From NCBI RefSeq assembly GCF_001839655.2, contig NZ_CP056087.1, positions 3,038,001-3,102,000 on the forward strand: a stretch of DNA of 64,000 nt. Direction: 5' to 3'. Of the stretch, positions 35,660 through 43,855 are shown one piece after another. How positions within the stretch are numbered: the first letter of the stretch is position 1; every line of letters starts with the position of its first letter. Both the position numbers and the translations under genes were made by a program. A model generated the notes under the pieces. The model was not told where the DNA came from, searched no databases, and was given only the letters and a program-made list of their open reading frames with translations. Source of the stretch: Pseudomonas argentinensis (GTDB lineage Bacteria; Pseudomonadota; Gammaproteobacteria; Pseudomonadales; Pseudomonadaceae).

Positions 35660-36094
35660 TCAAACCGCCTTTGACCTGGGGTAACTGCTGAGATAGCGAG
35701 AAAGTTCGTCTCGGCCCGGTGCGCGGTGCGGGGCGCCGGGGCCGTCATTGGGGATGTAGAACTTGTCGGAGCGAGGGTGCTTTTCCTCTGCCAGGGAAAC
35801 GGTCTGCAGTGACACCCAGGGCAGCACGATCGCGCCATCTTCGAAGCCGTAACAGCCGGAAAGCGACGCCAGGTGTAGGGTCTTCCTGTTGCCCCCCGGC
35901 AAGGTCAAGGTAGCCTGGCGCTCATTGAACAGACGGTGGGCGAACACCGGGCCCAGGAGCTTTTCGATGTGCTCGTTCAGGCTGCTGATGATCCCAGGCA
36001 CCAGCATGATGTCGTCATGCTTCTTCATCGCCAGGTCGAGAACGCGGGAAAACTCTTGCAGGCAAGCGCCGTATTTCAGGGTGTGGTGCATCAT
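35660..36094 (-). CDS. Hypothetical protein, 144 residues
   Basis: A soluble protein starting MMHHTLKYGACLQEFSRVLD; a second methionine follows at once. The first half is helical (MLVPGIISSLNEHIEKLLGP), followed by beta-like LTLPGGNRKTLHLASLSGCY and AIVLPWVSLQTVSLAEE, with a charged tail. No signal peptide, membrane span or known motif. No good ribosome site is visible, so the start is uncertain. It lies in the block of small genes between tRNA-Cys and tRNA-Leu. Confidence 0.55.
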   Translation of the reverse strand: MMHHTLKYGACLQEFSRVLDLAMKKHDDIMLVPGIISSLNEHIEKLLGPVFAHRLFNERQATLTLPGGNRKTLHLASLSGCYGFEDGAIVLPWVSLQTVSLAEEKHPRSDKFYIPNDGPGAPHRAPGRDELSRYLSSYPRSKAV

Positions 36095-36286
36095 GGAGAG
36101 TGTGTGTCCTTACTTCGTGTGGCTCCTGGTTGCTAGGGTAGTGCTCCCTGATCCATCTTGGAAGCTGCGGCCGCTTTGGTCGGCATGACAATCCGACGAT
36201 CAGGCTCCGATGTTTTCAGGCGTTAACGGGGTCCCCCCCCGATATGTGGAACGTGGCCCCTGGCCCGAGCTCAACAGCCGGAAATG

Positions 36287-36318
36287 AAAAAGCCCCGAGA
36301 AAGCCGGGGCTTTGATTT
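36287..36318 (-). terminator. Terminator of the ribbon-helix-helix gene
   Basis: On the minus strand AAGCCCCGGC-TTTC-TCGGGGCTTTTTCATT: a 7-8 bp GC stem followed by five T, 20 bases after the stop of the Arc-like gene. Confidence 0.85.
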
Positions 36319-36338
36319 GACCATGCACCTATAGGCAA

Positions 36339-36629
36339 TTAGCGTGTGCCCGTCTTGAGGCCGTCGAGGTAATCGATATTGGCTTCCTGAGCTTTCTTGC
36401 TCGGCTTGGCCGCAGTTTGCAGTTCGCTCTTCAACTTCGCTTCCAAGGCATCGATCAGCAAGGTCTGCCTTGCCTGGCCTTCCAGATGGGCTTCGATGGC
36501 GCGGATGATCTCGGTGTTCATGCTGGTGTAGTTGTCATTGGCCAGGTCTTCGATGCGCTTGCGCATTCCATCCGGCAAACGGACGACGAACTTGTCCGCG
36601 GTGCGGGCATTGAAAATGGGTTTGCTCAC
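36339..36629 (-). CDS. Arc-type ribbon-helix-helix DNA-binding protein
   Basis: A 96-residue protein read from the GTG at 36629 (MSKPIFNARTADKFVVRLPD), which has GGAGGA 7 bases upstream; an ATG 15 bases earlier lacks such a site. Residues about 12-50 form an Arc-type RHH domain: a beta strand KFVVRLPDGM, helix RKRIEDLANDNYTS, helix MNTEIIRAIEAHLEG. The C-terminal half is charged and helical. Such proteins are phage Arc-like repressors or antitoxins. No toxin gene lies next to it, and its own terminator follows directly, so it is probably a stand-alone regulator. Confidence 0.82.
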   Translation of the reverse strand: MSKPIFNARTADKFVVRLPDGMRKRIEDLANDNYTSMNTEIIRAIEAHLEGQARQTLLIDALEAKLKSELQTAAKPSKKAQEANIDYLDGLKTGTR

Positions 36630-37107
36630 GATTGGTTCCTCCATATCGAGTAATACTAGCTATTTGATAGTGTCTGAGGCGATAGTTCAGTCGGCCGGAC
36701 GATTGGTACCCAAATTAAGACGCTGAACAAACTCCCTGCCTCTGCCCGAACCCGGCTTGTATATAGGCCACGCCAAAACAGTCATTATACCCTGTCTAAT
36801 GTGGCATAGTGATATTGCCTGTCAACTCGGAAGCGGCATGGAAGTCCGGTAGCGTGATGCAGGCATCAGTATCTGAACCAACGAGAAGGAACTCGCAGGG
36901 CCGTTCATACGCCATCGCTGAAAATCGCCACTGACTTCGGCCTCAGGGAAAGCCTGTCGAAGTGGATCACCCATTCGCGACCTTGCTCGAATGGCAGCGG
37001 TTACCGGGCATTGTTAAAGGCCGAGACACTGACCGACATCCGGCAACTGCGGCCGCGACTCACGCCGATCAACACGCTCATCGTCCTCGCCCGGTAACCG
37101 TTAGGTT
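36630..37107. other. Non-coding or decayed stretch
   Basis: About 480 bases between the RHH gene and the DUF2892-like gene. It holds the RHH promoter region. An open stretch of about 70 codons with no start codon (LKIATDFGLRESLSKWITHS onwards, stop near 37098) may be a gene fragment, but I cannot place it in a family. Confidence 0.4.
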
Positions 37108-37428
37108 TCAGGGGGAGATCGGGTCGCTGGCCGGGAAGGTTTCCTCCAGCGCGTTTTCCATTCGTGCCTCTTCATTGCGCTTGCCGGCCTCGGTTGTGGT
37201 CGCTGCGCTGGGCTCACGCGGCGGCTCCTCGTCGCCACCATCGCGCTGGGTCTCCAGCAGGCTTTTGAGCTGGCAATGCCCGGTCAGCCCGCGCTTGGCA
37301 ATCATTGCCGAGGCGGCGATCTTGAGCAGCCCCCCCACGCCGCCCTGCCTGATGCCACTGACCATGCCCATCGTGCCCACGGCCAGCGAGAGCAAGCGTT
37401 CGGTACCCTCTACGTTCTGCGTATGCAT
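37108..37428 (-). CDS. DUF2892 (YgaP-like) small membrane-associated protein
   Basis: A 106-residue protein starting MHTQNVEGTERLLSLAVGTM. The first 60 residues follow the DUF2892 pattern: N-V-x-x-x-ERLLSLAVGTMGMVSG, a weakly hydrophobic helix, then TGHCQLKSLLETQ corresponding to the usual G-x-CP-xx-xLL end. The tail is polar and finishes ENALEETFPASDPISP, a motif shared by several small proteobacterial proteins. Possibly membrane-linked and stress-related; function unknown. Confidence 0.7.
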   Translation of the reverse strand: MHTQNVEGTERLLSLAVGTMGMVSGIRQGGVGGLLKIAASAMIAKRGLTGHCQLKSLLETQRDGGDEEPPREPSAATTTEAGKRNEEARMENALEETFPASDPISP

Positions 37429-37635
37429 GTTTCACCTCATCGACTGTCGGTAATGCCCACCTAGGGGCAGTGAAGTAGGGAGAGGGCAGAACAGCGGGAG
37501 GTTCACGGTGCCTTACGAGTGGTCGCCCGGGGCATGGCAAACCGCCAGCCGATAGACGGGACAAAATGTCTCATGCCGGATTTCATGGGACAGCTAGACT
37601 CCACTCGTCATCAACGTGAGGAAGGAGTTTCCAGG

Positions 37636-37887
37636 ATGATGTCCATTCTCGAGCAGCGTCATATAGTCGAATGTGCGTTTCTGCCCTTGGCGTGCAGTTG
37701 CGCCATCGATGGCAATGAGTCGGTGACGATTCAGATCAAGGATCCGGTCACCGCCCAGGTGTACCTGAATGTCACGGGAATTTCCCGCGCCGAACTGTCG
37801 ACTTCCCGCCAGATTTCGCAACTGGTTATGCAGCTTCGCCAGGATCTGCGCACCCTGAATTCCGGCACGGCCAAGCGGCAGGCCTGA
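37636..37887 (+). CDS. DUF1652 domain protein
   Basis: An 83-residue protein from the ATG at 37636 (MMSILEQRHIVECAFLPLAC) with AAGGAG upstream. The sequence SLE-x-R-x-IVE-x-x-FLPL-x-C-x-C, SVTIQIKDP and SRAELSTSRQISQLVMQLRQDL follows DUF1652, a family nearly confined to Pseudomonas and of unknown function. It is not membrane-bound. It lies in the small-gene block between tRNA-Cys and tRNA-Leu. Confidence 0.85.
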   Translation: MMSILEQRHIVECAFLPLACSCAIDGNESVTIQIKDPVTAQVYLNVTGISRAELSTSRQISQLVMQLRQDLRTLNSGTAKRQA

Positions 37888-37968
37888 GCGCCTCGCAAGA
37901 GAGAGAGGGAACTGCCTGCCCGTACCTGGGGCCTCAGTTAGCAACATTGACCTGAGGAGGGCGACGAT

Positions 37969-38220
37969 ATGGACGGTGGAAAATTCGATGGCTACGATCT
38001 GGAGCGCTTCAACGCCTTGCTGGCGCAGGAGCTCGGCCTGAGCGAGGACGAGTTGCAGACCTGGATGCAGGAAGAGTGTGAGCGTGTCGACGAGAATGGC
38101 CAGTTGATCGGGCATGCGGTGACATTCAAGGCGGATATGCCCTTTGACCTGCGTGCGCGGATACGCGGCATGGCCGGAGACCATGTGGCTCACACCGGCA
38201 TCATCCCGCTCGACGCCTGA
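37969..38220 (+). CDS. Small acidic hypothetical protein, 83 residues
   Basis: Starts MDGGKFDGYDLERFNALLAQ with a strong GAGGAGGG site. A helical first half (LAQELGLSEDELQTWMQEEC) is followed by a beta-rich end (FDLRARIRGMAGDHVAHTGI). Unrecognised family. It is close behind the DUF1652 gene (81 bases) and ahead of the DUF883 gene (90 bases), all on the plus strand, so the three may share a transcript. Confidence 0.7.
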   Translation: MDGGKFDGYDLERFNALLAQELGLSEDELQTWMQEECERVDENGQLIGHAVTFKADMPFDLRARIRGMAGDHVAHTGIIPLDA

Positions 38221-38310
38221 GGCCTGACGGTCGCAAGCGGCAAAAAGCCTGAACTCTGCCGCTTGGCCAGGCCTCCAAAAAACATCAACCACTGTATGGA
38301 GCATTCGCCA

Positions 38311-38646
38311 ATGGCACGTAAAACTTCGCTCGAGAGCGGCCTGGATCAGTTTCAACAGGAAAGCGCCAAGGAATTGAAGAAGCTTCTTGATCAGGCCAGC
38401 AAGGCGCTGGGTGATGCCGAGTCGTTTTCCGGTGACAAGGCCCATGAAGCCCGCGAAAAAGTGATCGCGCTGCTGAACGAGGCCAAGGGCACCATCACCG
38501 ACAAAGGCCGTGAGGCTGTCGAATTAGGTCGCGAGACCATCGGCAATGCCCAGGATCGTATCGAAAGCAACCCCTGGACCTCGGTGGCCGTCGCCTCTGG
38601 TTTCGGCCTGCTGATTGGCCTGCTGGTCGGCCGTAGCAGCAGATAA
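38311..38646 (+). CDS. DUF883 family (YqjD/ElaB-like) ribosome-associated membrane protein
   Basis: A 111-residue tail-anchored protein starting at 38311 (MARKTSLESGLDQFQQES). A long amphipathic coiled-coil-like region (about 15-85) with KELKKLLDQASKALGDAE precedes the conserved WTSVAVASGFGLLIGLLVGR segment, a C-terminal membrane anchor ending RSSR. E. coli YqjD and ElaB of this family bind ribosomes and the inner membrane in stationary phase. A rho-independent terminator follows at about 38723. Confidence 0.92.
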   Translation: MARKTSLESGLDQFQQESAKELKKLLDQASKALGDAESFSGDKAHEAREKVIALLNEAKGTITDKGREAVELGRETIGNAQDRIESNPWTSVAVASGFGLLIGLLVGRSSR

Positions 38647-38722
38647 CTGCCGACGCGGGGTTGCCTGAGCCCTGCAGACGCGACCAGTGCTGTTGCGCTG
38701 CTAAACCGACAGCGCAACGCGA

Positions 38723-38759
38723 TAACCTCGTAGATCACTGATTTACGAGGTTTTTTATT
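38723..38759 (+). terminator. Terminator after the DUF883 gene
   Basis: AACCTCGTA-GATCACTGAT-TTACGAGGTTTTTTATT: a 9-bp stem followed by six T. Confidence 0.85.
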
Positions 38760-38772
38760 GCGTGCTTTAAAC

Positions 38773-38801
38773 TTGCGGCGTTGCCTGGGGGTGTATATAG
38801 T
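38773..38801 (+). promoter_or_regulatory. Probable promoter of tRNA-Leu
   Basis: TTGCGG at 38773 and TATAGT at 38796 with a 17-base spacer, then a GC-rich stretch (CCTGCCCTCG) about 20 bases before the tRNA. Confidence 0.6.
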
Positions 38802-38822
38802 CCTGCCCTCGCATATTTCGCC

Positions 38823-38909
38823 GCCCCGATGGTGAAATTGGTAAACACAGCAGACTTAAAATCTGCCGGCCGCAAGGCCTTGCCGGTTCGATTCCGGCTC
38901 GGGGCACCA
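38823..38909 (+). tRNA. tRNA-Leu (anticodon TAA)
   Basis: 87-base class II tRNA. Acceptor GCCCCGA pairs with TCGGGGC. The anticodon loop CTTAAAA (TAA) lies in a CAGA/TCTG stem, the variable arm is CCGGCCGCAAGGCCTT, the T loop TTCGATT, and ACCA ends the gene. In many pseudomonads this gene directly follows tRNA-Gly and tRNA-Cys. Confidence 0.95.
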
Positions 38910-38991
38910 TTTCAGGCGTCGGCCCAGGCGAAGCCCGCGCGTCGGTCCTTTTATTTCTACGGGCGTGTCTCTCAGGCGCATCGGGTGAAGC

Positions 38992-39566
38992 ATGGACAGC
39001 GCACTCGCTCCATTTCCCGAATCCTCATTGGCCGGCTTCAGATTGCGGCGCATCCGTCCTGACGATATCGAACAGGTCTATGCCGCTCTGTCGCATCCCC
39101 AGGTGATCGGCCATTACGGTGTTTCCTACCCGAGTCTGATCGCTACCCGCGAGCAGATGCAGTGGTATGAGCGGTTGTTGGCAGACGAAGCGGGCATCTG
39201 ATGGGCACTGGCCGATGAACATGACATGTTGATCGGGTTCTGTGGCTTCAGTGACTGGAACCACGCGTACCACAGTATCGACATGGGCTACTGGTAATTG
39301 CCATTGCCGCAGCACTGGCGGCGCAGCCTCATGCGCAGGCCCTGCCGCACGTGCTTCGCCATGCCTTGACGGTCATGGGCATGCACCGCGTTCACCTGGA
39401 TATCGAGCCGGAGAACGTCGCGAGTTGGCGACTGGCCGAGAAACTGGGCTTCAGCCGCGAAGGCACCTTGCGCGACGTCGAGTACAAGGGCGGGCGCTAT
39501 CTGAGCCTGCATCAGTACAGCCTGCTGAGCACCGATCAGGCAGCGCGCGTGCTGGTGGCAGGCTGA
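38992..39566 (+). pseudogene. GNAT (RimJ/RimL-like) N-acetyltransferase, inactivated
   Basis: Pieced together, the reading is a typical RimJ/RimL acetyltransferase: FRLRRIRPDDIEQVYAAL, then WALADEHDMLIGFCGF, SIDMGYW, LPHVLRHALTVMGMHRVHLD and ENVASWRLAEKLGFSREGTL. The frame is broken three times. A TGA at 39199 stands where TGG is expected (GI-stop-WAL), a TAA follows GYW at about 39296, and a frameshift lies near 39330 before the final 70 codons. Three separate lesions make a sequencing error unlikely. It starts at the ATG at 38992. Confidence 0.88.
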
Positions 39567-39611
39567 CCGGCGATAGCTGGCCGCCGCCGTGACGACGGCC
39601 AGCTCGGCGGA

Positions 39612-40400
39612 TCAGTAATGCGCCTTGACCAGCAGGCTGATGGCGCTCTGATTGGTGCCACCGAGCACCTCGTCACCCAGCGGGCTGTCGTTGTCGATGC
39701 CGTACTTGTGCTTCCAGTAGTCGTACTCGACGCCCACGTAGAATTTCCGCCCCCAACCCATGGCCTTGGCCAGGTCGTATTTGATCTGCGGGTTGATGTG
39801 CAGATTGGCGTGATAACTGTCGTCGTTGTCCACCACCCAGTCGATGAAGCCATCGATCACCAGCTCCGAGCGGCCAACCGGGACGGTGTAGCTCCACACC
39901 GGGGTGATCTGCCAGACGTCGCGGCCGTCGCGCTTGCCATCCGGGCGGCGCAGGTAGGTGTTGAGCTGGAAGTAGTCGAAGCCGGGAATCGCCAGGTCCA
40001 GCGCCGGGCCCAGCAGGTAGGCGTCGACGTCGTCCTCGCCGAATTCATAGGTGGCCGCCAGCAGCACATCCTTGACCGGACCGAACGACAGATCGGCACC
40101 ACTGAGTTTTCCGAACGACAGCCGTGGGCTGATTTCACCATAGAAGGTGTGGCCGTCACCGGCACCATTGGTGGCCTCGGTGTTGTACTTGATGCCGTCG
40201 ACGAACAGGAACAGGTCACCGAAGCTCCAGCCGCTGGCGTGCTCGAAGGTCAGCGTCTGCTGGCGGGGCGGATCGATCTTGAAGTCGATGCCGTTAAGGT
40301 AGGTCAGGCTGTTGTCCTGCCAGAGCAGGAGGTCGGCCATGGCCTGGGCAGGCGCCAGCAGGCTACCCGCCAGCAACAGGGAGGTTGCGGAGTGTTTCAT
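39612..40400 (-). CDS. Tsx/OmpK-like nucleoside-specific outer membrane channel
   Basis: A 262-residue outer membrane protein with a signal peptide (MKHSATSLLLAGSLLAPAQA, cleavage near AMA-D). The mature protein begins LLLWQDNSLTYLNG and shows the Tsx/OmpK family features FEHASGWSFGDLFLFVDGI, YGEISPRLSFGKL, WQITPVWSYTVPVG and a C-terminal strand ending VKAHY. It is a 12-strand barrel thought to pass nucleosides. The start at 40400 is the one that gives the signal peptide; a longer frame upstream is spurious. Confidence 0.9.
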   Translation of the reverse strand: MKHSATSLLLAGSLLAPAQAMADLLLWQDNSLTYLNGIDFKIDPPRQQTLTFEHASGWSFGDLFLFVDGIKYNTEATNGAGDGHTFYGEISPRLSFGKLSGADLSFGPVKDVLLAATYEFGEDDVDAYLLGPALDLAIPGFDYFQLNTYLRRPDGKRDGRDVWQITPVWSYTVPVGRSELVIDGFIDWVVDNDDSYHANLHINPQIKYDLAKAMGWGRKFYVGVEYDYWKHKYGIDNDSPLGDEVLGGTNQSAISLLVKAHY

Positions 40401-40627
40401 CACGAGGTGTTCCGGCAAGTGTTGAATAGTCGCTATGCCGCGTTGGGCGTCGAAGGCGTACGCAGGGGCAGGCAAGCGCTCTGCGGCGGCTGTCCCGGCA
40501 GCGCGCCGCGCGGGAGTGTACAGCATTTGCAGGTATCGGATGCGCCATGATCGGCCGGGCCGCAGAAACGACTGCGCCGTTTTCCGTTGGCGGGAAAACG
40601 GCGCAGGTCTCGCAGCGATGGGGTAGG

Positions 40628-40879
40628 TCAGGCGTCGAGCTGCTTGGCCGTCTCGACGCCGGAGGAGCTGAGCTTGATGGGGTAGTGGATGGACAACTCG
40701 CCGTCCGATTCGGAAAGGTTGCCATCGTGGATCAGGCCGTTTTTCTGCAGGTGCCTGAGCACGTCCACGACCGCGTGCTCGCCACGGAAATTGTCCAGCA
40801 CCTCTTTGCCCAGGCCGGCAGGATGAGCGTGCAGCAGACGAGTGAGAACTTCTTTCTTCAGGTCATTGTCGATGGACAT
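40628..40879 (-). CDS. Small winged-helix-like hypothetical protein
   Basis: 83 residues, starting MSIDNDLKKEVLTRLLHAHP. The pattern of helices (LKKEVLTRLLHAHPAGLGKE, VVDVLRHLQKNGLI) followed by HDGNLSESDGELSIHYPIKL suggests a winged-helix-like fold: a helix pair then a wing. No known family or conserved ligand site is visible. A GCGAGG site precedes the ATG. It is divergent from galU copy 1. Confidence 0.65.
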   Translation of the reverse strand: MSIDNDLKKEVLTRLLHAHPAGLGKEVLDNFRGEHAVVDVLRHLQKNGLIHDGNLSESDGELSIHYPIKLSSSGVETAKQLDA

Positions 40880-41026
40880 GCGAACCTCGCGTTGCGGTGG
40901 GTTTCACCTGTTGTGACTGCCCGCTGCCGCAAACGTTTGAGCTGTTTGCATTGCTCCCGTTGTAAGCCTTGCACGTCCTGCTAGACTGCTGCGGCGTCGA
41001 TAACCCTCTCTCATTCAGGGACTTCC

Positions 41027-41863
41027 ATGATCAAGAAATGCTTGTTTCCTGCCGCTGGCTACGGCACTCGTTTTCTCCCGGCAACCAAGGCCATGCCCAA
41101 GGAAATGCTGCCAATCGTGAACAAGCCGTTGATCCAGTACGGTGTCGAGGAAGCGCTGTCTGCCGGCCTTACCGAAATCGCCATGGTGACCGGTCGCGGC
41201 AAGCGTTCGCTGGAAGACCACTTCGACATCAGTTACGAGCTGGAAGAGCAGATCCGCAATACCGACAAGGAAAAGTACCTGGTCGGCATTCGTCGCCTGA
41301 TCGACAACTGCACCTTCTCCTACACCCGCCAGGTGGAAATGAAGGGCCTGGGCCACGCCATCCTCAGCGGCCGTCCGCTGATCGGCGACGAGCCGTTCGC
41401 CGTGGTGCTGGCCGATGACCTGTGCCTGAACCTGGAAGGTGACAGCGTGCTGACCCAGATGGTCAAGCTGTACAATCAGTTCCGCTGCTCGATCGTGGCG
41501 GTGCAGGAAGTGCCCATGGACGAGATCCACAAGTACGGCGTGATCGCCGGCGAGATGATCCGCGACGACATCTTCCGCGTGAACAGCATGGTCGAGAAGC
41601 CCAAGGCCGAAGATGCACCGTCCAACCTGGCGATCATCGGCCGCTACATCCTGACCCCGGACATCTTCGAGCTGATCGAGAAGACCGAGCCGGGCAAGGG
41701 TGGCGAGATCCAGATCACCGATGCGCTGCTCAAGCAGGCGCAAGACGGTTGTGTACTGGCGTACAAGTTCAAGGGCCAGCGTTTCGACTGCGGCGGTGCC
41801 GAGGGTTACATCGAGGCGACCAACTTCTGCTACGAGAACCTGTACAAGACCGGCAAAGGCTGA
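41027..41863 (+). CDS. galU: UTP-glucose-1-phosphate uridylyltransferase, copy 1
   Basis: A 278-residue nucleotidyltransferase making UDP-glucose for LPS core, exopolysaccharide and trehalose. The N-terminal nucleotide loop is PAAGYGTRFLPATKAMPKEM, followed by QYGVEEALSAG, EDHFDISYELEEQI, LGHAILSGRPLIGDEPFAVV, LADD, and KFKGQRFDCGGAEGYIEA. It is near gor, the usual galU-gor locus in Pseudomonas (one small gene lies between), so this is the likely ancestral copy. A second, 92% identical copy lies at 62549. A terminator follows at 41884. Confidence 0.97.
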   Translation: MIKKCLFPAAGYGTRFLPATKAMPKEMLPIVNKPLIQYGVEEALSAGLTEIAMVTGRGKRSLEDHFDISYELEEQIRNTDKEKYLVGIRRLIDNCTFSYTRQVEMKGLGHAILSGRPLIGDEPFAVVLADDLCLNLEGDSVLTQMVKLYNQFRCSIVAVQEVPMDEIHKYGVIAGEMIRDDIFRVNSMVEKPKAEDAPSNLAIIGRYILTPDIFELIEKTEPGKGGEIQITDALLKQAQDGCVLAYKFKGQRFDCGGAEGYIEATNFCYENLYKTGKG

Positions 41864-41883
41864 ATCGCGTCAGTCGCATTCGG

Positions 41884-41910
41884 AAAAACCGCCCTCGGGC
41901 GGTTTTTTTG
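41884..41910 (+). terminator. Terminator after galU copy 1
   Basis: AAAAACCGCCC-TC-GGGCGGTTTTTTTG: a 7-8 bp GC stem extended by A-T pairs, then seven T, 20 bases after the stop. The A-run on the left lets it serve the converging glyoxalase-fold gene as well. Confidence 0.9.
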
Positions 41911-41951
41911 TGCCAGCCGTGTCCTGCACGCGCATGGCAAGCCGCGGTCGC

Positions 41952-42374
41952 TCAGCTGGCGTTGATCGGCGTCGCGCCGGGGCCGAGGGGTTGGCCGTAG
42001 CTGAACTCGATCTGGTGACCGGCCGGATCGCGAACGCCGCAGTAATAGCCCACTGGATACGGCTCGTCGCGCTGCGCCCAGAGCAGGCACCCGGCAGCCT
42101 CGGCCTTGGCGACCACCGCATCCACCTCGGCGCGGCTCTGCAGGGCGAAACCGAAGTGGCTGTAATCGTTGGCCGCCAACTGGCGCGGCTGACCACCGGG
42201 CATGATCACGAAGATGAACTCGCTCTCCCGACCCGGCTCGGCCATCCACACGATCTGCGAACCCTTGCCGGGGCGACGGTGGATGACCCGCATGCCGCAG
42301 AAGTCTTCGTAGAAGTCGATACAGGCCTGCAGGTCCGGTACGTGCAGGGCGAGATGGGTAAGAATTGGGCGCAT
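41952..42374 (-). CDS. VOC (glyoxalase/bleomycin-resistance) family protein
   Basis: A 140-residue protein with two paired beta-alpha-beta-beta-beta modules. It starts RPILTHLALHVPDLQACIDF with the first metal-ligand histidine position in THLALHV. YEDFCGMRVIHRRPGKGSQ is the typical V-x-x-R segment. The second module contains YSHFGFALQSRAEVDAVVAK with another candidate ligand, and DPAGHQIEFSYGQPLG carries the C-terminal glutamate. It may be a glyoxalase I-like or thiol-conjugating enzyme; the glutathione reductase gene is divergent next door, but a link is only suggestive. Confidence 0.85.
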   Translation of the reverse strand: MRPILTHLALHVPDLQACIDFYEDFCGMRVIHRRPGKGSQIVWMAEPGRESEFIFVIMPGGQPRQLAANDYSHFGFALQSRAEVDAVVAKAEAAGCLLWAQRDEPYPVGYYCGVRDPAGHQIEFSYGQPLGPGATPINAS

Positions 42375-42492
42375 GAGCGTGCTCCTCTGTTAAGCCTCTA
42401 GACCCGGCAGCGTGCCGACAAGTTTGACCCTTGTGCCAGGCGGGCAGGGCGCTGCGTTTGCGGTATGCTCTGCGTCTGTTCAGGAGGCTGTT

Positions 42493-43848
42493 ATGACCTA
42501 CGATTTCGATCTGTTTGTAATCGGCGCCGGCTCCGGCGGCGTGCGTGCGGCGCGCTTCTCGGCCGGCTATGGCGCCCGGGTGGCCGTGGCGGAAAGCCGC
42601 TATCTGGGTGGCACCTGCGTCAACGTCGGCTGCGTGCCGAAAAAACTGCTGGTCTACGGCGCCCAGTTCGCCGACGAATTCGAGCACGCCGAAGGCTTCG
42701 GCTGGACACCAGGCCAGGCCAGTTTCAGCTGGCCGACGCTGATCGCCAACAAGAACCGCGAGATCGAGCGCCTCAACGGCGTCTACCGCAAGCTGCTGGT
42801 GGGCAGTGGCGTCACTCTGCTCGAGGGCCATGCACGCCTGCTCGACGAACACCGGGTGGAAGTCGGCGGCAAGACCTATAGCGCCGAGCGCATTCTGATC
42901 GCCACCGGCGGCTGGCCCCATATTCCAGAGATTCCGGGTCATGAGCACGCGATCAACTCCAACCAGGCGTTCTTCCTGGAAGCGCTGCCCAAGCGCATAC
43001 TGGTGGTGGGCGGTGGCTACATCGCCGTGGAGTTCGCCTCGATCTTCAACGGCCTGGGCGCCGAGACCTCGCTACTGTACCGCGGCGAGCTGTTCCTGCG
43101 TGGCTTCGACAATTCCCTGCGCACCCACCTGCATGAAGAGCTCGGCAAGCGCGGCCTGGACGTGCAGTTCAACACCGACATCGCGCGCATCGACAAGCAG
43201 GCCGACGGCAGCCTCAAGGCCACCCTCAAGGATGGCCGTACGCTGGAAGCCGACTGCATCTTCTACGCCACCGGTCGGCGCCCGATGCTCGACAACCTTG
43301 GCCTGGAAAACACCTCGGTCAGCCTGGACGACAAGGGCTACATCAAGGTGGACGGCGAGTACCAGACCTCCGCGCCGTCGATCCTGGCCATCGGTGACGT
43401 GATCGGTCGCGTGCAACTGACGCCCGTGGCCCTGGCCGAAGGCATGGCGGTGGCGCGTCGCCTGTTCAAGCCGGACGAGTACCGCAAGGTCGACTACCGG
43501 ATGATCCCCACCGCGGTGTTCAGCCTGCCGAACATCGGCACCGTGGGCCTTAGCGAAGAGCAGGCCCGCGACGCCGGGCATGAAGTGAAGATCTTCGAGA
43601 GCCGCTTCCGGCCGATGAAGCTGACCCTGACCGAGAGCGACGAGCGCACGCTGATGAAGCTGGTGGTCGATGCCAATACCGACCGGGTGCTGGGCTGCCA
43701 TATGGTCGGGCCCGATGCCGGCGAGATCGTCCAGGGGCTGGCGATCGCGCTCAAGGCCGGGGCGACCAAGCAGGTGTTCGACGAGACCATCGGCGTTCAC
43801 CCCAGCGCCGCCGAAGAGTTCGTGACCCTGCGTACGCCGGTGAACTGA
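42493..43848 (+). CDS. gor: Glutathione-disulfide reductase
   Basis: A 451-residue FAD enzyme reducing GSSG with NADPH. The start at 42493 ([21 protein letters not shown]) has AGGAGG upstream. Features: FAD motif [12 protein letters not shown], redox-active disulfide [17 protein letters not shown](P)-binding [18 protein letters not shown] second site [20 protein letters not shown], and the dimer-interface catalytic [14 protein letters not shown] at the end. It fits Gor rather than lipoamide dehydrogenase by length and the GCVPKK spacing. Confidence 0.97.
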   Translation: MTYDFDLFVIGAGSGGVRAARFSAGYGARVAVAESRYLGGTCVNVGCVPKKLLVYGAQFADEFEHAEGFGWTPGQASFSWPTLIANKNREIERLNGVYRKLLVGSGVTLLEGHARLLDEHRVEVGGKTYSAERILIATGGWPHIPEIPGHEHAINSNQAFFLEALPKRILVVGGGYIAVEFASIFNGLGAETSLLYRGELFLRGFDNSLRTHLHEELGKRGLDVQFNTDIARIDKQADGSLKATLKDGRTLEADCIFYATGRRPMLDNLGLENTSVSLDDKGYIKVDGEYQTSAPSILAIGDVIGRVQLTPVALAEGMAVARRLFKPDEYRKVDYRMIPTAVFSLPNIGTVGLSEEQARDAGHEVKIFESRFRPMKLTLTESDERTLMKLVVDANTDRVLGCHMVGPDAGEIVQGLAIALKAGATKQVFDETIGVHPSAAEEFVTLRTPVN

Positions 43849-43855
43849 CTTGTCG

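Noticed and set aside
36233..36240. Run of eight C as a possible phase-variation tract
   Set aside because: It lies outside any supported gene and is not placed between promoter elements; may be chance or a sequencing artefact.
36962..37453. A 163-codon plus-strand open frame over the DUF2892-like gene
   Set aside because: Mostly antisense to the DUF2892-like gene; no ribosome site and no recognisable motif.
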